Position numbers and translations under genes: made by a program. From Epiperipatus broadwayi (lineage: Eukaryota > Onychophora > Udeonychophora > Euonychophora > Peripatidae), in assembly GCA_028023455.1 (NCBI GenBank), contig JAQFVV010000037.1, positions 2,399,247 through 2,463,246 on the forward strand: a stretch of 64,000 nucleotides of DNA, read 5' to 3'. The notes beneath the pieces are model-generated. The model made no database searches, was not told the DNA's origin, and saw nothing but the letters and a program-made list of their open reading frames with translations. Shown here piece after piece: positions 36,088 to 47,600 of this stretch (positions within the stretch are counted from its first letter, which is position 1; each line of letters starts with the position of its first letter).

Positions 36088-36092
36088 AATAC

Positions 36093-37944
36093 GTAAAGAA
36101 TAAGTTAGCAATCTGAGCATCAGTGTGGAAAATTTTTCTTTGATAGCTCATATTTCATTGTTGCTGGAATGGCAAAAACTTTTATCCAATACATTAAAAA
36201 TTACTACTGGAAGTAATTAATAAGTTGAACTTTTTGCTTCATCGTTGTGCAAAACTGGACAGATAACCAATGCAATACTTTTATAAATTTTCATACAATA
36301 ATAGAAACAAACATATATACTTAATTGTTGATCTAATTGAATTATTAAATGATTTTAATAAAATTCAAACTTTATATCTTCCCAAATACTTTCAACTATC
36401 AATAATCATTGGTTAGGATAAAGCATGTTTTGAATATTTTTCATCAAATGTTGCTGGACTAATTGGAAAGGTGTTAGTATAAAGATTGAATCAACAACTT
36501 TTAGATTCATGAATACTAAATTTAAGCTGAGTAACCAAGCTATTCTGCCAAAATTAGATAGAAATTTAGTATATCTATGAGAATTCTCCATTTTCTTTTA
36601 AGGGCAAGATTAATAATATTTTCTAAATATTATAGTTATCATATTAGATTGATTTAACACATGAACAGCTTCTTTAAAAATTTTTTTTGAATTATCAATT
36701 TTGACTTATTATATTTCCTTATAAATAGCGTGTTCTTCCAATTTCAGTAAAAATCATGTTTAAAAAAAATCTTTTCATTTTATAAAAATATTCAGAATAG
36801 TTTTTTTTTTTATTGACTATTGTGTTTCTTAAGTGACTCATAAATTCTTAATTAGTATTATTTGACAAATCTGAGGTGCCACAATAAAGTGCAATTATTT
36901 CTTGTCTTACATTGAAATCTATACTGTTATTTTCTCTCTATAAAATCTTTATAAGAATCTACATTTTCCCCCTTCTATTTTGCCTTTTATTTAACAGTTA
37001 TAATAATATTCATATTAAAGTCAATGAAACATAGAGAACTAAAAATGAGAAAGCAGTTACAAACAAGTATTATGCTGAAAATTTTACAAATACTCAGAAT
37101 ATTTTACATACAATTGCCAAGATCTGATTACATCTTACGATTATACGATAAATAATTATTTTTAAAACTTTAATTATAACAACAGATTTAGATTTACCAG
37201 TTGTCAATTTCATATAGAACAAATTTCTAAGTTATCGGATAGGCAGAAGATTGATAATAACATACAAAACATCCAACTCAACATTTTCCATGTTTAGTGC
37301 TGCATATCCTTGTTCTTTTTTTGTACTTATGATTATGTCAGACATCAAAGTGATTCTTGAAGAATCAACAAAGAAATTAATCAAATTATGATGTGAATTT
37401 TTGAGTCACTTTACAGACATTAAAAGAAAAAAACACGATAATATAGGTGATATGATATAAAATTTCTCCTTAGATGAAGGCATATCATGTTGCATTCAGT
37501 ACACCAACTCCATCTATTGGCATTCAAAAAAGTTTAATGAATCTCTTTATAAAATAGAATATTTTCTTTTTGAAGGTAGATCACAATTATATACTATACC
37601 ATAAAAGCATCTAAATGGCATTCAGATAAAACTTTATCAGTTTCTTTTTCACATAAAAGCCTGGGCAAATTTTCAATGACTCCAAATTTTTTTAAATCAA
37701 AAAAGTAAAAATAATTTATGTATTCATTATATTCATGTTATTCTTTCATATGCTTAGTTCTGAGTATAAGTAAACTGGTCTAATATTTTTGCAGACATAT
37801 TAATAGGTTTTGATTACTTATATACTTAAAATCTTTCAATTTGTTAATTATATGCTAAATTTGTTGTTATATATTTTTTAAAAAAGGTCCAACATGAAAT
37901 TCAAATATTTCTTAGTGTCTTGGAATTAAAAACCATTAAAGCAT
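36093..37944. other. AT-rich non-coding flank of the gypsy insertion
   Basis: No supported gene. Some minus-strand scraps look faintly coding-like but every frame is heavily broken and no family could be assigned. Confidence 0.35.
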
Positions 37945-38340
37945 ATTGTGACCACCATTTCTTATGCGTACACAAGCTGTTAAAGCATAGCAACTCTCCC
38001 CATACAATACTGCCAACTATAGTAATCAATGAATACTAGAAGCTTTGTACATCAAAATCCCTATCTAGTGCTTAGCAATTATTCCCAAACTTGTTTCTAG
38101 TTTGTGGCCTTCATCAGTGAGGTGGCGGCTGTTAGGGTTGTATTAGATCCAAAAATCTAGGTGTAGTGCTCTCAGATCCAAGGATCCTTACTGATAAAGA
38201 TCACAAGCTGGAAAACAGTGAGGATATTGGATGAGTAGGCCCTAGATAAGATTTTGATGCACAAATCTTTTAGCATCTATTGATTACTATGGCTTGCATT
38301 GGGTGGCACTACTATATAGAAAGAATTGCTACTGTCTTGG
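37945..38340. mobile_element. Foldback family F copy
   Basis: Begins with the family outer end (GTGACCACCATTTCTTATGC, GTACACAAGCTGTTAAAGCA). The arms around 37987-38065 pair with 38245-38334 (CTATTGATTACTATGGCTTG, GGTGGCACTACTATATAGAA). The centre carries CTTCATCAGTGAGGTGGCGG and a second GGATCC-containing inverted segment. No ORF. Confidence 0.75.
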
Positions 38341-39764
38341 GATAAACATAAATTAGACAATTTTTAGGTTGAATAGTTTTTGGAGTTTTAATTTAAAATA
38401 TTTTCACAATTGAGTCTACATTTGAATATTTTTTGGTGAATTGGATAAGTGAAATAACAACAATAAGTTTTCTAAAAAAAGTATTTTATAGTAAGTGAGC
38501 ATTGTTTTCATTACCCTGTTTATATTTCAAAATTATCCTAAAGACGATATAATATTGATTTTTTTATTATTATGAGTACACAATAAAATAGCCTAGAATT
38601 AGGGCAAAACAATGAAAAATTTAACACAAAAAATTTTAAAAACCGTCATCAAAAGTTGTCAAATAATACACTAAAAGTCTGGCATGCTAATCAGACTGCC
38701 AAAAGATCAAAGATAGTGGACAGGGAAATGATTTCCAAATAAAGAGGATTAACTGTATGTAATCAATAAGCAGAGCCAGAACTAAATCCTTCTGGGTTAC
38801 AAATAAAATGTGTTGGTTCATTAAAGATTATTACTTCCAATACAGGTTTTTCTTTTTCCGTTTTTAGTCGTTTAAGTTAGCATAGGATCCAGATAACAAG
38901 AGCATATTGTTATTGATCATTTCTTTGCCACAATTAAGGTAATAGGATCATGTGTTTGCAATACTACATTTCCATCTTTTTAATTAGATATATGCACAAA
39001 TCCAATTTTTTTCATGTGTTTTATATAATGATTTATATGATAACTGCATGTCTTTAACATTTTATTTTTCTTTGTCACTCTTTTTTTTCTGAAGTATGAA
39101 ACTGGTTAATTACTTTCAATAGAAAATTAGCAATATGCAATGATGTAAATTGTTTACATTCCTGACAATGTTCTTGGAGACAATTAAGGATATAAAAATA
39201 ACACAAGTGACAAATGTCATGATTCTTCAGATAACACTGACACACAGCTTGGTACAGAGACATATCAAAGTGATAAGAATATTGGAACATAACAATAGAA
39301 AATCAAAATATTAGCAATTCCTTAATAGTTTTTTTTTTTTGTTATCAGTTTTTAACCGGGAGAAAGTCTTGTTGAAGACAGCAAAAAAACAAAACAATAT
39401 AAGAAAAACTAAATTAGATATTATGTGGTTCCAGCTCTCAATTAATTTTAAAAAGTAGTGATAAATTGCTATTAATTAGAACATACCTAATTTGAAAACT
39501 TCTGTTATCCAGATAAAATTTCAAAGTATTGTTTTAATTATTTAGTATTTTGTCCTAATATAAATATAAGCATATTCTGTATTTTAAATATTTATTTTAT
39601 TAATAATACAATTTGTAGTTTTAAAAAGTATTTATTTTTATATAAACAAAACTAATATTATTTAAATTTGTAATGAGGAAATGTTTACTATTAAAATTCT
39701 TGGACTCAGGGATTTCAAATTAATAGTAGTCTATTTGTTATGACCCAAATGCTTACATGATTAA
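38341..39764. other. AT-rich non-coding
   Basis: Nothing supported. A 71-codon minus frame at 39075-39290 with several Cys and His has no clear motif spacing. Confidence 0.4.
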
Positions 39765-40325
39765 AAATAATGTGTGATGTGATGCACTACAGCTTCTATC
39801 TCGGAATCAGGAATCTCAGCCACTATGCCTAGAGAAACCTGTTAGCCACTTTATCTTTCCGTTCCCCATCTTAAGTTTTTCCCATATTATTCTCTATACT
39901 GCTCCATTCCATTTCCACAACATTATCTTTGTCCACGCTACAGCCTTTATATCTAAACCCTACTTATCTTTCTCCAAATCCAGCATAAAAAAACTAAAAA
40001 CCCACTTTCTGTGTAATTGCTGTTTATACTTATTCTGCCACAATGTCATTATTTGTACCCTTTCTGCTTGTAAGCATTTATATTCAATTAACAGATGCCT
40101 AATATTTTCCATGTCTTCCTTACATAACTTGCAGAATAAATCACCCACATTTCTCCATTTATATGTCTATTCCCTTGTTGCTAACGATCCTATCTGAGCC
40201 TTAAACAGCAAACTACTTTCCTTGCTATTATCATAAATTAACACACCCAACATTCTGTTTATTTCTATATATATTTAAACTCTTTTTACTCTCCATACTA
40301 GTTCTACATCTCTCCAACTATAGAT
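39765..40325 (-). mobile_element. LINE family A, 3' fragment
   Basis: Another 5'-truncated copy on minus. It carries the family tail (complement of GTGATGCACTACAGCTTCTA and ATGCCTAGAGAAACCTGTTA), the C-terminal motif (LFCKLCKEDMENIRHLLIEY) at 40080-40148 and the RVQIMTLWQNKYKQ segment. The final Cys of the zinc-like motif is replaced by Tyr. Frameshifts at the C-terminus. Confidence 0.75.
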
Positions 40326-43113
40326 GGTAGTGACCTCTATTTTAACTCACATTCGATTTATGTAAGTGCTGATTTAAACAATAGATAATAGATTAGCTTT
40401 TAACAGTTTCCACAATCTAATGCAGTGAAGTAAATTATGTGATTGGTAAATGCAGACAAACAAATATAGACATTTTTTATACACATATTTATTTCAGAAT
40501 ATTTTACAATGAGCTCTTAGATGAACTTACAACTAAATCAATCCATAGGATTATTAAAACATTTCATTTTACTATACAATACAAAAAATGCAGTGTAATT
40601 AATAAGAATACAACTAGTGTAAAAGGCAGTGACATAATATTTCTAAAAATGTGTAAGCAATTCTTATTCAATCAATAAATATTTGATATTTCAAAATATT
40701 TTTATAATTCTAAAAAAATATATTATAAAATACTTTTAATCAGATACGAATAATAGCTTCTTAGATGGGAGTTTATTGTTTCCAATAGTGATATTCAATT
40801 GGTATGGCAGAACTTATTTTTAAAACTTTCCGTAATGGTTAAATATTTTTTACATGTATATTTAACATTTTCATTCCACCACACCCACCCTTCAGGTACA
40901 GAAAAGACTTGGAGATTAAATTGTGTTAATTTATTACATGACACGGAGCAATTCATGACACTTAAATTTTGTTTTGAAGGTTTAAATCGGGGATAGTCAT
41001 CTATCGTGAATGTGCTAAATGTGGAGCACAGTTAGACTAAATATGGTGCACTAAACTTCTGTTCGTAAAAATAAAAAGCCTAAATCTTGTAAAATAATAC
41101 TGAAATAAAAAAAAAATTTTCATTAGTACTTTGGAAAAAAAATTCCAACAAAAATTCAAATATCAATCTTTTGTTCCATGTTTTTTCTACACGTAAATTC
41201 TCATTTGATACTTGTCTAATCTTTAAATCTTTTTTTATCCTTATGCTAGGGATTTATACTTTGTTCATTATTGTTTGTAAGACTTGCAGTTTTATTTTTT
41301 ATGTTTAAAAATAAAATGGGATTGTAATAACTAGATTAAATCTTTAAAACTATTCCGTACTTTCTAATCTTAACTTCAAACATTAAAAGCTCAATGAAAG
41401 TAAAAGAGATTTTAAGATTTCATTTAAGTAAGTTACATTATTATATTATGGACCCCCCACTACAACCACCACCCACACTAAGTATATATTTTATATAAAA
41501 TTTTTGTTACTCTGTCATGTTTTTGTATTTAAAATTCTCAGTAATAAAAATTTTTAGATTGAAATTTTTTTTTTTTTTTAATTTATACAATGGTTGGTGA
41601 GGGGTATTTTGAATATCACCACTGAATGTTACCAAAGCAACAACTTATTAATGTTATATGCTTTTTTTTTGACTATTACTAATTCAATAATGCTTTAAAA
41701 TCGTTTGGTTTCTGTGATAACTTAAATTTGAATAATAATGAATCAGGAGATTTTATTTAAGATCAATGCAACTATAGTATTTTAATATGTAGATATTTAC
41801 TAAAAATTAAAACAAAATAATATTTCTAATTGTTAATTAGTAAAAAATTAGGTTAAAACTTATATCAGCAAATTATTGCAAAAAACGATAATGATACTTA
41901 GGGTGAAAATAACTGACGTCAATGAGGTACGAGTCACATGACAGTAATTAACTAACCATAGAAAATAATGATTGAATAAACATAACTATTGCGCACATAT
42001 GTATAAAATGGGCTGAGAATGAGGATCTTGCAGAAACTCGAGTAATCTAACTATCAATCAGATAAAATGATTTTCACTTTGCCTGAAGTCCTAAGAACTT
42101 ATAGGAAGATAACTTAAGGCAATGCTAACTACAAGAATAAAATTTTATTCATGGTAAGTGTAAACAAAGTCTCACTGAAATTATCCCAATTTACTATTCT
42201 ACCTTGAGAATATTAAATTAGCCAATTTCAATATGATTTTGTTACATCTACAGTAAATAAAATTTCATTGTCGTAATTTTGTATGACTTGTCTTCCATAT
42301 GTGACCAGACAACGTGAGATTCATTTTATGTGATTGATAATTAGATATGAGGGTTTCTGCAAGATTTTAAAGTTGTTTGTTTGGCAATTAGAGAGATTTC
42401 ATTCTCAATATATTTATGTATAATATCAATAATCAATAATATATTCAAAATTAAGAAAAGGTAAATCAAAATTCATAAATAATGACATTAAAATCATTAG
42501 TTCCTGAATCCTGATTTACTTTTCATCACTATTGATAATTTTGAATAGATATAATTTATTTTGTATACATATATTTAATGATACCTACTAATATCTTTAA
42601 TTTAATTTTATACATTTAATTATTTTATTCTAAATGTACATTCCTTTGTAAATAGATAATTAGAGGGGAAAAAGTAAAATTTTTATATATTTTTTTTTCC
42701 ATATGTCATAGCATCGGCGGGAGGCGATATATTATATTTATTGTGATAAAAATGATGCAATTAATCATTTTTTAGTAAACAAAAAATATAAAAAAATCAA
42801 AAATTAAAGACAATAGGACTTAATAAGTAAATATTATTAAAACAATAAATGTATAATTTTTACATTAATTAAAAACCCTTATGATAGTTTTAGCCACATA
42901 TTTAGGCAAAAGCAGCAAAATTTAAGTGTGACTAGTTAATTTTAATCAATACATTTTTAAAAAAATGCTTTAATTTAGTTTCATATATCACATTCTATAA
43001 AATAAATGTTTAGTAACTGTTTTTACCATTTTTTTAAAAATATTAATTTAAAATATTGTCACTTTATTTGAACAGTATATTCTACTACTGTGACAGAATA
43101 GATTGTCTTTAAA
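40326..43113. other. AT-rich non-coding downstream of the Ser-rich exon
   Basis: No coding support; T-runs and AT-rich sequence. On the minus strand this lies 3' of the stop at 43114, so the first part may be 3' UTR. Confidence 0.4.
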
Positions 43114-43430
43114 TCATGAAGATATTTGTAAAGAAGATAATCTCTCAGATTCTTCATATCTAAAAGCACCTAGATACCCTGAATCAGAACTGCTTTCTTT
43201 ATGAGGTTCTTCACCAAGTGAAAATTGTTGAGCAGATGAAGATGATGATTGGGGTGTAGGTAAAATTAAATCCAAAAAATTCAAAGAAGACAGTTCTTTC
43301 ATTGATTTCTTTTCTTTTTCAATAAGATTGAGAGGAGGAGAAGAGGAAAAAATAGAATCATGAGACATGTTACTATGGCATGAATTTGGACTTGAACCCA
43401 GGTTTGAATCTCGATCAGTGGATGTATCTA
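43114..43430 (-). CDS. Terminal coding exon, serine-rich tail
   Basis: A clear last exon on the minus strand. A textbook acceptor (TTTTATTTTATTTTAG, exon starting about 43430) opens a phase-1 frame that stays open for roughly 104 codons to the stop at 43114. The ATG at 43368 is internal rather than a start. The product is a hydrophilic, Ser- and Glu-rich tail (SSSPPLNLIEKEKKSMKELS, NFLDLILPTPQ, then SSSSS and KESSSDSGYLGAFRYEESER) with no Cys-rich or membrane features. It looks like an intracellular regulatory tail with likely phosphorylation clusters. I cannot name the gene. A degenerate homologue sits at 62623-62834 in the same orientation, so the exon has been duplicated. Confidence 0.62.
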
Positions 43431-43627
43431 AAATAAAATAAAAATTAAAACTAGTGAATATATTTATGATTTAAAATAACTAATATTTTTTTTTTTTTTA
43501 TTGAAATCAACTTGCAAAAGAACTAATTTGTTTCTAACCAATAAATATAAAAGAAAAACAATGAATTAACAAATACATTACATTAATTTTTAAGCCAATT
43601 ATTAATAGAGTATATTATCCTGAATGG
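43431..43627 (-). other. Intron upstream of the terminal exon
   Basis: Pyrimidine-rich on minus immediately before the acceptor, then AT-rich; the intron continues to higher coordinates. Confidence 0.45.
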
Positions 43628-43745
43628 TTTAGGGCAGTGGTATAGTGGCAGATCCTGGGACTGAAGATCCCTGGATCGCGGCCCAAATGTGCCATTACTG
43701 CTGCACAAATTCCTTATGAAATCTCAATCAATAAATCATTTAAAT
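43628..43745 (+). repeat. tRNA-derived SINE-like head
   Basis: GGGCAGTGGTATAGTGGCAG resembles a polymerase III A box and GGATCGCGGCCC about 40 nt downstream resembles a degraded B box. No convincing tRNA fold, but the spacing suits a SINE head. Confidence 0.3.
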
Positions 43746-43767
43746 TTTTTTTTAGTAGTATATACAT

Positions 43768-44046
43768 AAAACAGGCAAAACTCAATATACGTATTGCCAC
43801 ACACAGCAAGCTAGAATAATCAATGGATGCCAGAAGGCTTGTGCATAAAATCCCCATCTAGTGCCTACTCATCCAATATCCCCAGCCTAGTTTCTGACTT
43901 ATGGCCTTCTAGATGGGGATTTTATGCACAAGCCTTCTGGCATCCATTGATTACTCTAGCTTGCTGTGTGTGGCAATACGTATAGAGAGTTTTGCCTGTT
44001 TTAACAACAGCTATACACAAGCATAAGAAGTGGTGGTCATGTGATG
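43768..44046. mobile_element. Foldback family F, near-perfect palindrome
   Basis: Arms 43768-43862 and 43908-44002 match almost perfectly (left AAACAGGCAAAACTC..., right ...GAGTTTTGCCTGTTT; left core CAATGGATGCCAGAAGGCTT). The 45-nt loop has ACTCATCCAATATCCCCAGC. The right side continues to the family outer end (CATAAGAAGTGGTGGTCATG) near 44046. It is the best preserved member in the window, with no coding capacity. Confidence 0.9.
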
Positions 44047-44984
44047 TTTATTAGTATATATATATATATCTGTGTAAACATATAGTTAATTATTGGAAAG
44101 GTCATATGATGTTTTAGAATCCAAATGGCAAATTCAGCACAATGAGCCATTCAATAAATCTGAGAAATTTTCTTTACTCAGCTGAGAATTGATGTAGAAA
44201 TAGCACTGGAAATACCAGAACTGGAACTGATTGAGGAATTTACACTCCAGAATCTGGCAGTCCACTACTGCTCTAACATGAAATTACCTATGGAGATGAA
44301 CAAATCATGAGACTAATAGTAACTCATTCTATTTAATTAATACAGCATCATCTAGAGTCTACTGACTATTCAAAATTATAAAATTGGCTAAATAAAGTGA
44401 ATTATTATTCGTAAGTGCATTGCATACATTACACTGAATACTCAGATTCTTGTGAATGCAGTTGGGTTTGCTTCTATCCAAAACCTTAAGGTCAGCAAAC
44501 TTAAACATATCCAAATGTTTTAAGACCTGGCATTGTGATGTAAGTGAGAAGGGATCATAACTATCTAATGGTTAATAATAAAAAACAAACAACCTAAGGA
44601 CATACACAGACTGTTATATTTATCAGCAAGATAATGTTTCTGACAAATATTATCCGTAGAATACATATAGGAGAAACCTTGATAACATCAGCTGTGATCA
44701 ACCATTCAGTTTTGTAAAGATATTAGTTGTATATTTCTCTTTAGACTGCAAACATATCAAATACACTTTGTTAAAAATATCCATAGTAATATACAAAACA
44801 TGATACACTCTACACTGGGTTGAAATATTCTGAAAATCATAACTAGAACATCAAAAGTACAAATAACACTAAAAATGAATATGTTAAGAATATAATTTCA
44901 GATATTAGTACCAATATTTGAAATACAGGCATTCTTCATATACCTGGAACCTAATTGTAAATATAGGAGATTTGGGCTTTTCAT
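44047..44984. other. AT-rich non-coding
   Basis: No supported gene; lies within the probable intron between the two homologous minus-strand exons. Confidence 0.4.
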
Positions 44985-45285
44985 CATCAGATTTTCAGTG
45001 GTATGGATGGCTGAAGAGTTGGAGTAGATTGAAACCTGTCCATTAAAGTGTGAAGATTTGCTATCTTAATATAACTGAACAATGATTATATATATGTATG
45101 GGAGATGATAATCTGGACCAACTGATGGGTGCTGGTTTAGCATGAAATACATATACTGTTGATTATTTATCTTTTCTACATGCATGTGGTCATGTGTATT
45201 GGTGGTATGAGATAGTGTGTATAGTTGACAAGTACTTGAAAGTCTGAGCTCAAATCCCCTATATTTATATTAATACCAATCACAA
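44985..45285 (+). repeat. SINE-like family S, copy 1
   Basis: Shares with 61985-62270, in the same order, the blocks GGATGGCTGAAGAGTTG, CATTAAAG-GTGAAGATTTGC, TATCTTAATATAA and GCATGTGGTCATGTGTAT. It ends with CTTGAAAGTCTGAGCTCAAATCCCC. The final GAGCTCAAATCCCC resembles a polymerase III B box, so a tRNA-related origin is plausible. Confidence 0.65.
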
Positions 45286-45918
45286 TTAACAAATAATAAA
45301 TATATTAATTGTAAGAAATTTGAGTCATGTGTAAAAAAAATATATATCTATTTATACTATTTTATACTAAACCTTTTTTCTTTCTAACATATACATAAGC
45401 CAATTTTAAATATATATATATATTGTACCGATATAGGTCTTTACATATTTCTAGTAGTTAATGAGACATGAATTTTATTGGAAGAAAATTCTAAAAAATG
45501 TTATTTTTTAAAAGTTAGTTTAAATTTCAGAAAGATTTTCATGAAAGATTGAGAAAAAGGAAAAGAACAAAAGAAGGGGGGGGGAGATTTCGGTAATAAA
45601 TAAAAATTAAAGAAGAAAAAAAAACATTAATGTTTTAAATTAATAAAATAAATCCCTCGTTTTGTCTTGTAATGGGGAATGTGTGTGTCTATAAAAATTA
45701 ATTAAAAGAAAGGAATTTTTAATGATAAAATAACTGAAAACTTAAAATCAAAATAATGGAAATAATTAACAAACAAAGGGACTAAGACTACTGTTTGATC
45801 GAAATAAAATAACCAATGGAAGGACTAGAATGAAGTTTGAACTCTTAAATAAAAGGAACGAAGGCTCAATAGGATTGAATCAGATTGCTCGATCGATCCT
45901 CAGATAAGGAATGCTAGT

Positions 45919-45927
45919 TATAAAAAG
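45919..45927 (+). promoter_or_regulatory. TATA box of an unassigned promoter
   Basis: TATAAAAAG at 45919, followed by a GC-richer leader and a GTAAAC donor at 46265. The layout parallels the LTR promoter at 49509. Confidence 0.35.
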
Positions 45928-45949
45928 TGAGATTTTCTATTGTTTATTA

Positions 45950-46264
45950 TTCAATCAGGCATTCATAAAATAAAAATCAATCAGGCATTCATAAAATAAA
46001 AATCATTAAAAGTTATTAATTATTCAGAATGAATGTCCTATCATCTAGAATGCGCTGCTGAATCCATCGGATCGTGCGGTTTGCCTGAACCTCTCTGCAA
46101 TAACATCAGCAGTCAGTTCGAGGGAGAAACCATGTCCGTGTAAAATTGAAAGCCTCGGAGTGTCCGTGTTAAAATCTGCAAGTAAATTCCTACACATCCC
46201 AACCGGTTGGAATCAGGAGAACCAGCAGAAGCAATGTTGCCTTATTCGCGTGTTCAAATCCTCG
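45950..46264 (+). other. GC-richer leader-like block, possible non-coding first exon or diverged LTR leader
   Basis: Unlike its surroundings this block has many CG dinucleotides and no long ORF. CGCTGCTGAATCCATCGGAT at about 46050 resembles CGCTGCTCCAGACCATCGGA in the LTR leader at 49652. It ends in CCTCG followed by GTAAAC. A direct 25-bp duplication (CAATCAGGCATTCATAAAAT unit) lies at about 45952-46003. Confidence 0.3.
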
Positions 46265-47319
46265 GTAAACATTCATTTTGTCTTCAATATTAAACATTTC
46301 AAGAACTATAATTTAAATTTAAACCAAATATAGAACTATTAATGATCTATCTACATGCAAATCAAAGACCTCATTAGTTATGTGTGTGCAATATATAATT
46401 AAATATGTGTTTATTTTATGTATTATTATATGTGTGTAATTTGAACATATTAAATGTATACCTTAATATAATGTGTATATGCATTTATTATAAGGCAAGA
46501 ATGAGCATTCAAGGAAAACTGAAAATAAATATTTTTAATTATTGTTAAGTAAGGTTGAAAGTAAGGGAGGGATTTATGCTATAGAGTTAATAACGTATGC
46601 GTGTTCTATTGGTCAAATATTTGTGACATAAATATTGGGAATAGATATTCGTAAGATAGGCGGAGAATTGAGAATAGTTAAAGTCCGATGAGCTAGCTGG
46701 GAGGTCAGGTATTAAATTCGTAGCTGATTGAGCAAGCACATTAGTTACTCCTATAATTAACTGGCGCCTAAAGGTTTTTTCCTTAAAATAAATAAAGTGC
46801 TTGGGTGACCAGTGTTATAATTTAGTAGCAGAGAAATAATATTATTGGTAGCTTGCTACCAGTGATGTTATTATCTACCTGAAAGATCAGCAGCCTTGAA
46901 AGATAGTATATAGAAACTAAACGAAAGGGATCAAATAAATAAATCTAAAAGTAAATAGATGTTTCCATCTCTTCGTTGACATATAAAAGAAGGCGGGTTG
47001 TACAATATATAACAATCAAAATACTCTGGAATAACTACAATATTCAATACACCAATATAAAATAAAAAAATAATAGCAATAGCCAACTTATGCCATTCTG
47101 AGTAGTATTTACTGAATAAAGAAAAGTGATTGAGATTAATATTGGAATTTTTATATTTATGAGAACTTTTCAGTAAAAGTGTTTTCCAGGATTTATATAT
47201 GAATATAAGGTATGTATACTTAATAGATTAATAATAAAGATTGCAGATCATTATAAAGAATGGAGAAATGTATTTTGCTATATTAACAAATGGTAATTGA
47301 AAGTGAAGTATATGGATGA
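46265..47319. other. AT-rich non-coding
   Basis: No coding support. A TGGCGCCTAAAGG at about 46763 resembles a retroelement primer binding site but no LTR end or partner was recognised. Confidence 0.35.
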
Positions 47320-47600
47320 GAAAATAAATGGTAATGATGACTTCATGAAAGATTTAAAAAGCTGAAGAAGAGCTGGTCTGGACGTGTACTTAGAAAAGAT
47401 AATAATAGGTGGATAATTGAAGTTTTAAATCTTATCTCAAGCGATTGTTAAAGACCATATATGAAATTAATGGACAAAATAAGGAAATTTGCTGGAGTTA
47501 CGTGAAAAAAAGAAACTATAAATTAAAGATACTGGGGGGGACCTTCATCCTGCAATGGATTAATAATGATTGAAAATGATGATGAATGAATCATTTTAAA
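47320..47600 (+). mobile_element. RTE-like LINE, decayed C-terminal fragment
   Basis: Broken frames give the C-terminal signature common in RTE-type and related non-LTR elements: a W-G/S-R-V-L-R-K-D-N-N-R-W segment near 47375-47415, then KFAGVTWKK near 47485-47510 and a W..LHPAMD-like end near 47540-47560. A GATGATGAATGA tail follows. Multiple stops; old and inactive. Confidence 0.55.

Larger units (their letters stand above)
30542..36092 (-). mobile_element. Ty3/gypsy-type LTR retrotransposon, full length, decayed
   Basis: A complete element on the minus strand bounded by a perfect 5-bp target duplication AATAC (30542-30546 and 36088-36092). LTRs at 30547-31346 and 35305-36087 begin TGTTATAT and end ATAACA. 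The primer binding site lies 2 nt inside the 5' LTR (minus strand TGGCGCAGTCAAGAG, about 35288-35302). Its first ten bases match the usual 3' end of arthropod-type tRNA-Ser, so a Ser-like primer is likely. The polypurine tract (GGGGGAAGTAT on minus) abuts the 3' LTR at about 31347. Domains in order are Gag with zinc knuckle, protease, RT, RNase H and integrase. Overall similarity in motif layout is to the K02A2.6-type gypsy elements. Frameshifts and stops in gag, RT and integrase make it non-functional. Confidence 0.95.

Noticed and set aside
36093-37900. Possible decayed hAT-like transposase on minus
   Set aside because: A few coding-like scraps only; no catalytic or dimerisation motif could be identified in any frame.
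46763-46775. TGGCGCCTAAAGG as a retroelement primer binding site
   Set aside because: No LTR end (CA) immediately upstream and no partner LTR recognised.
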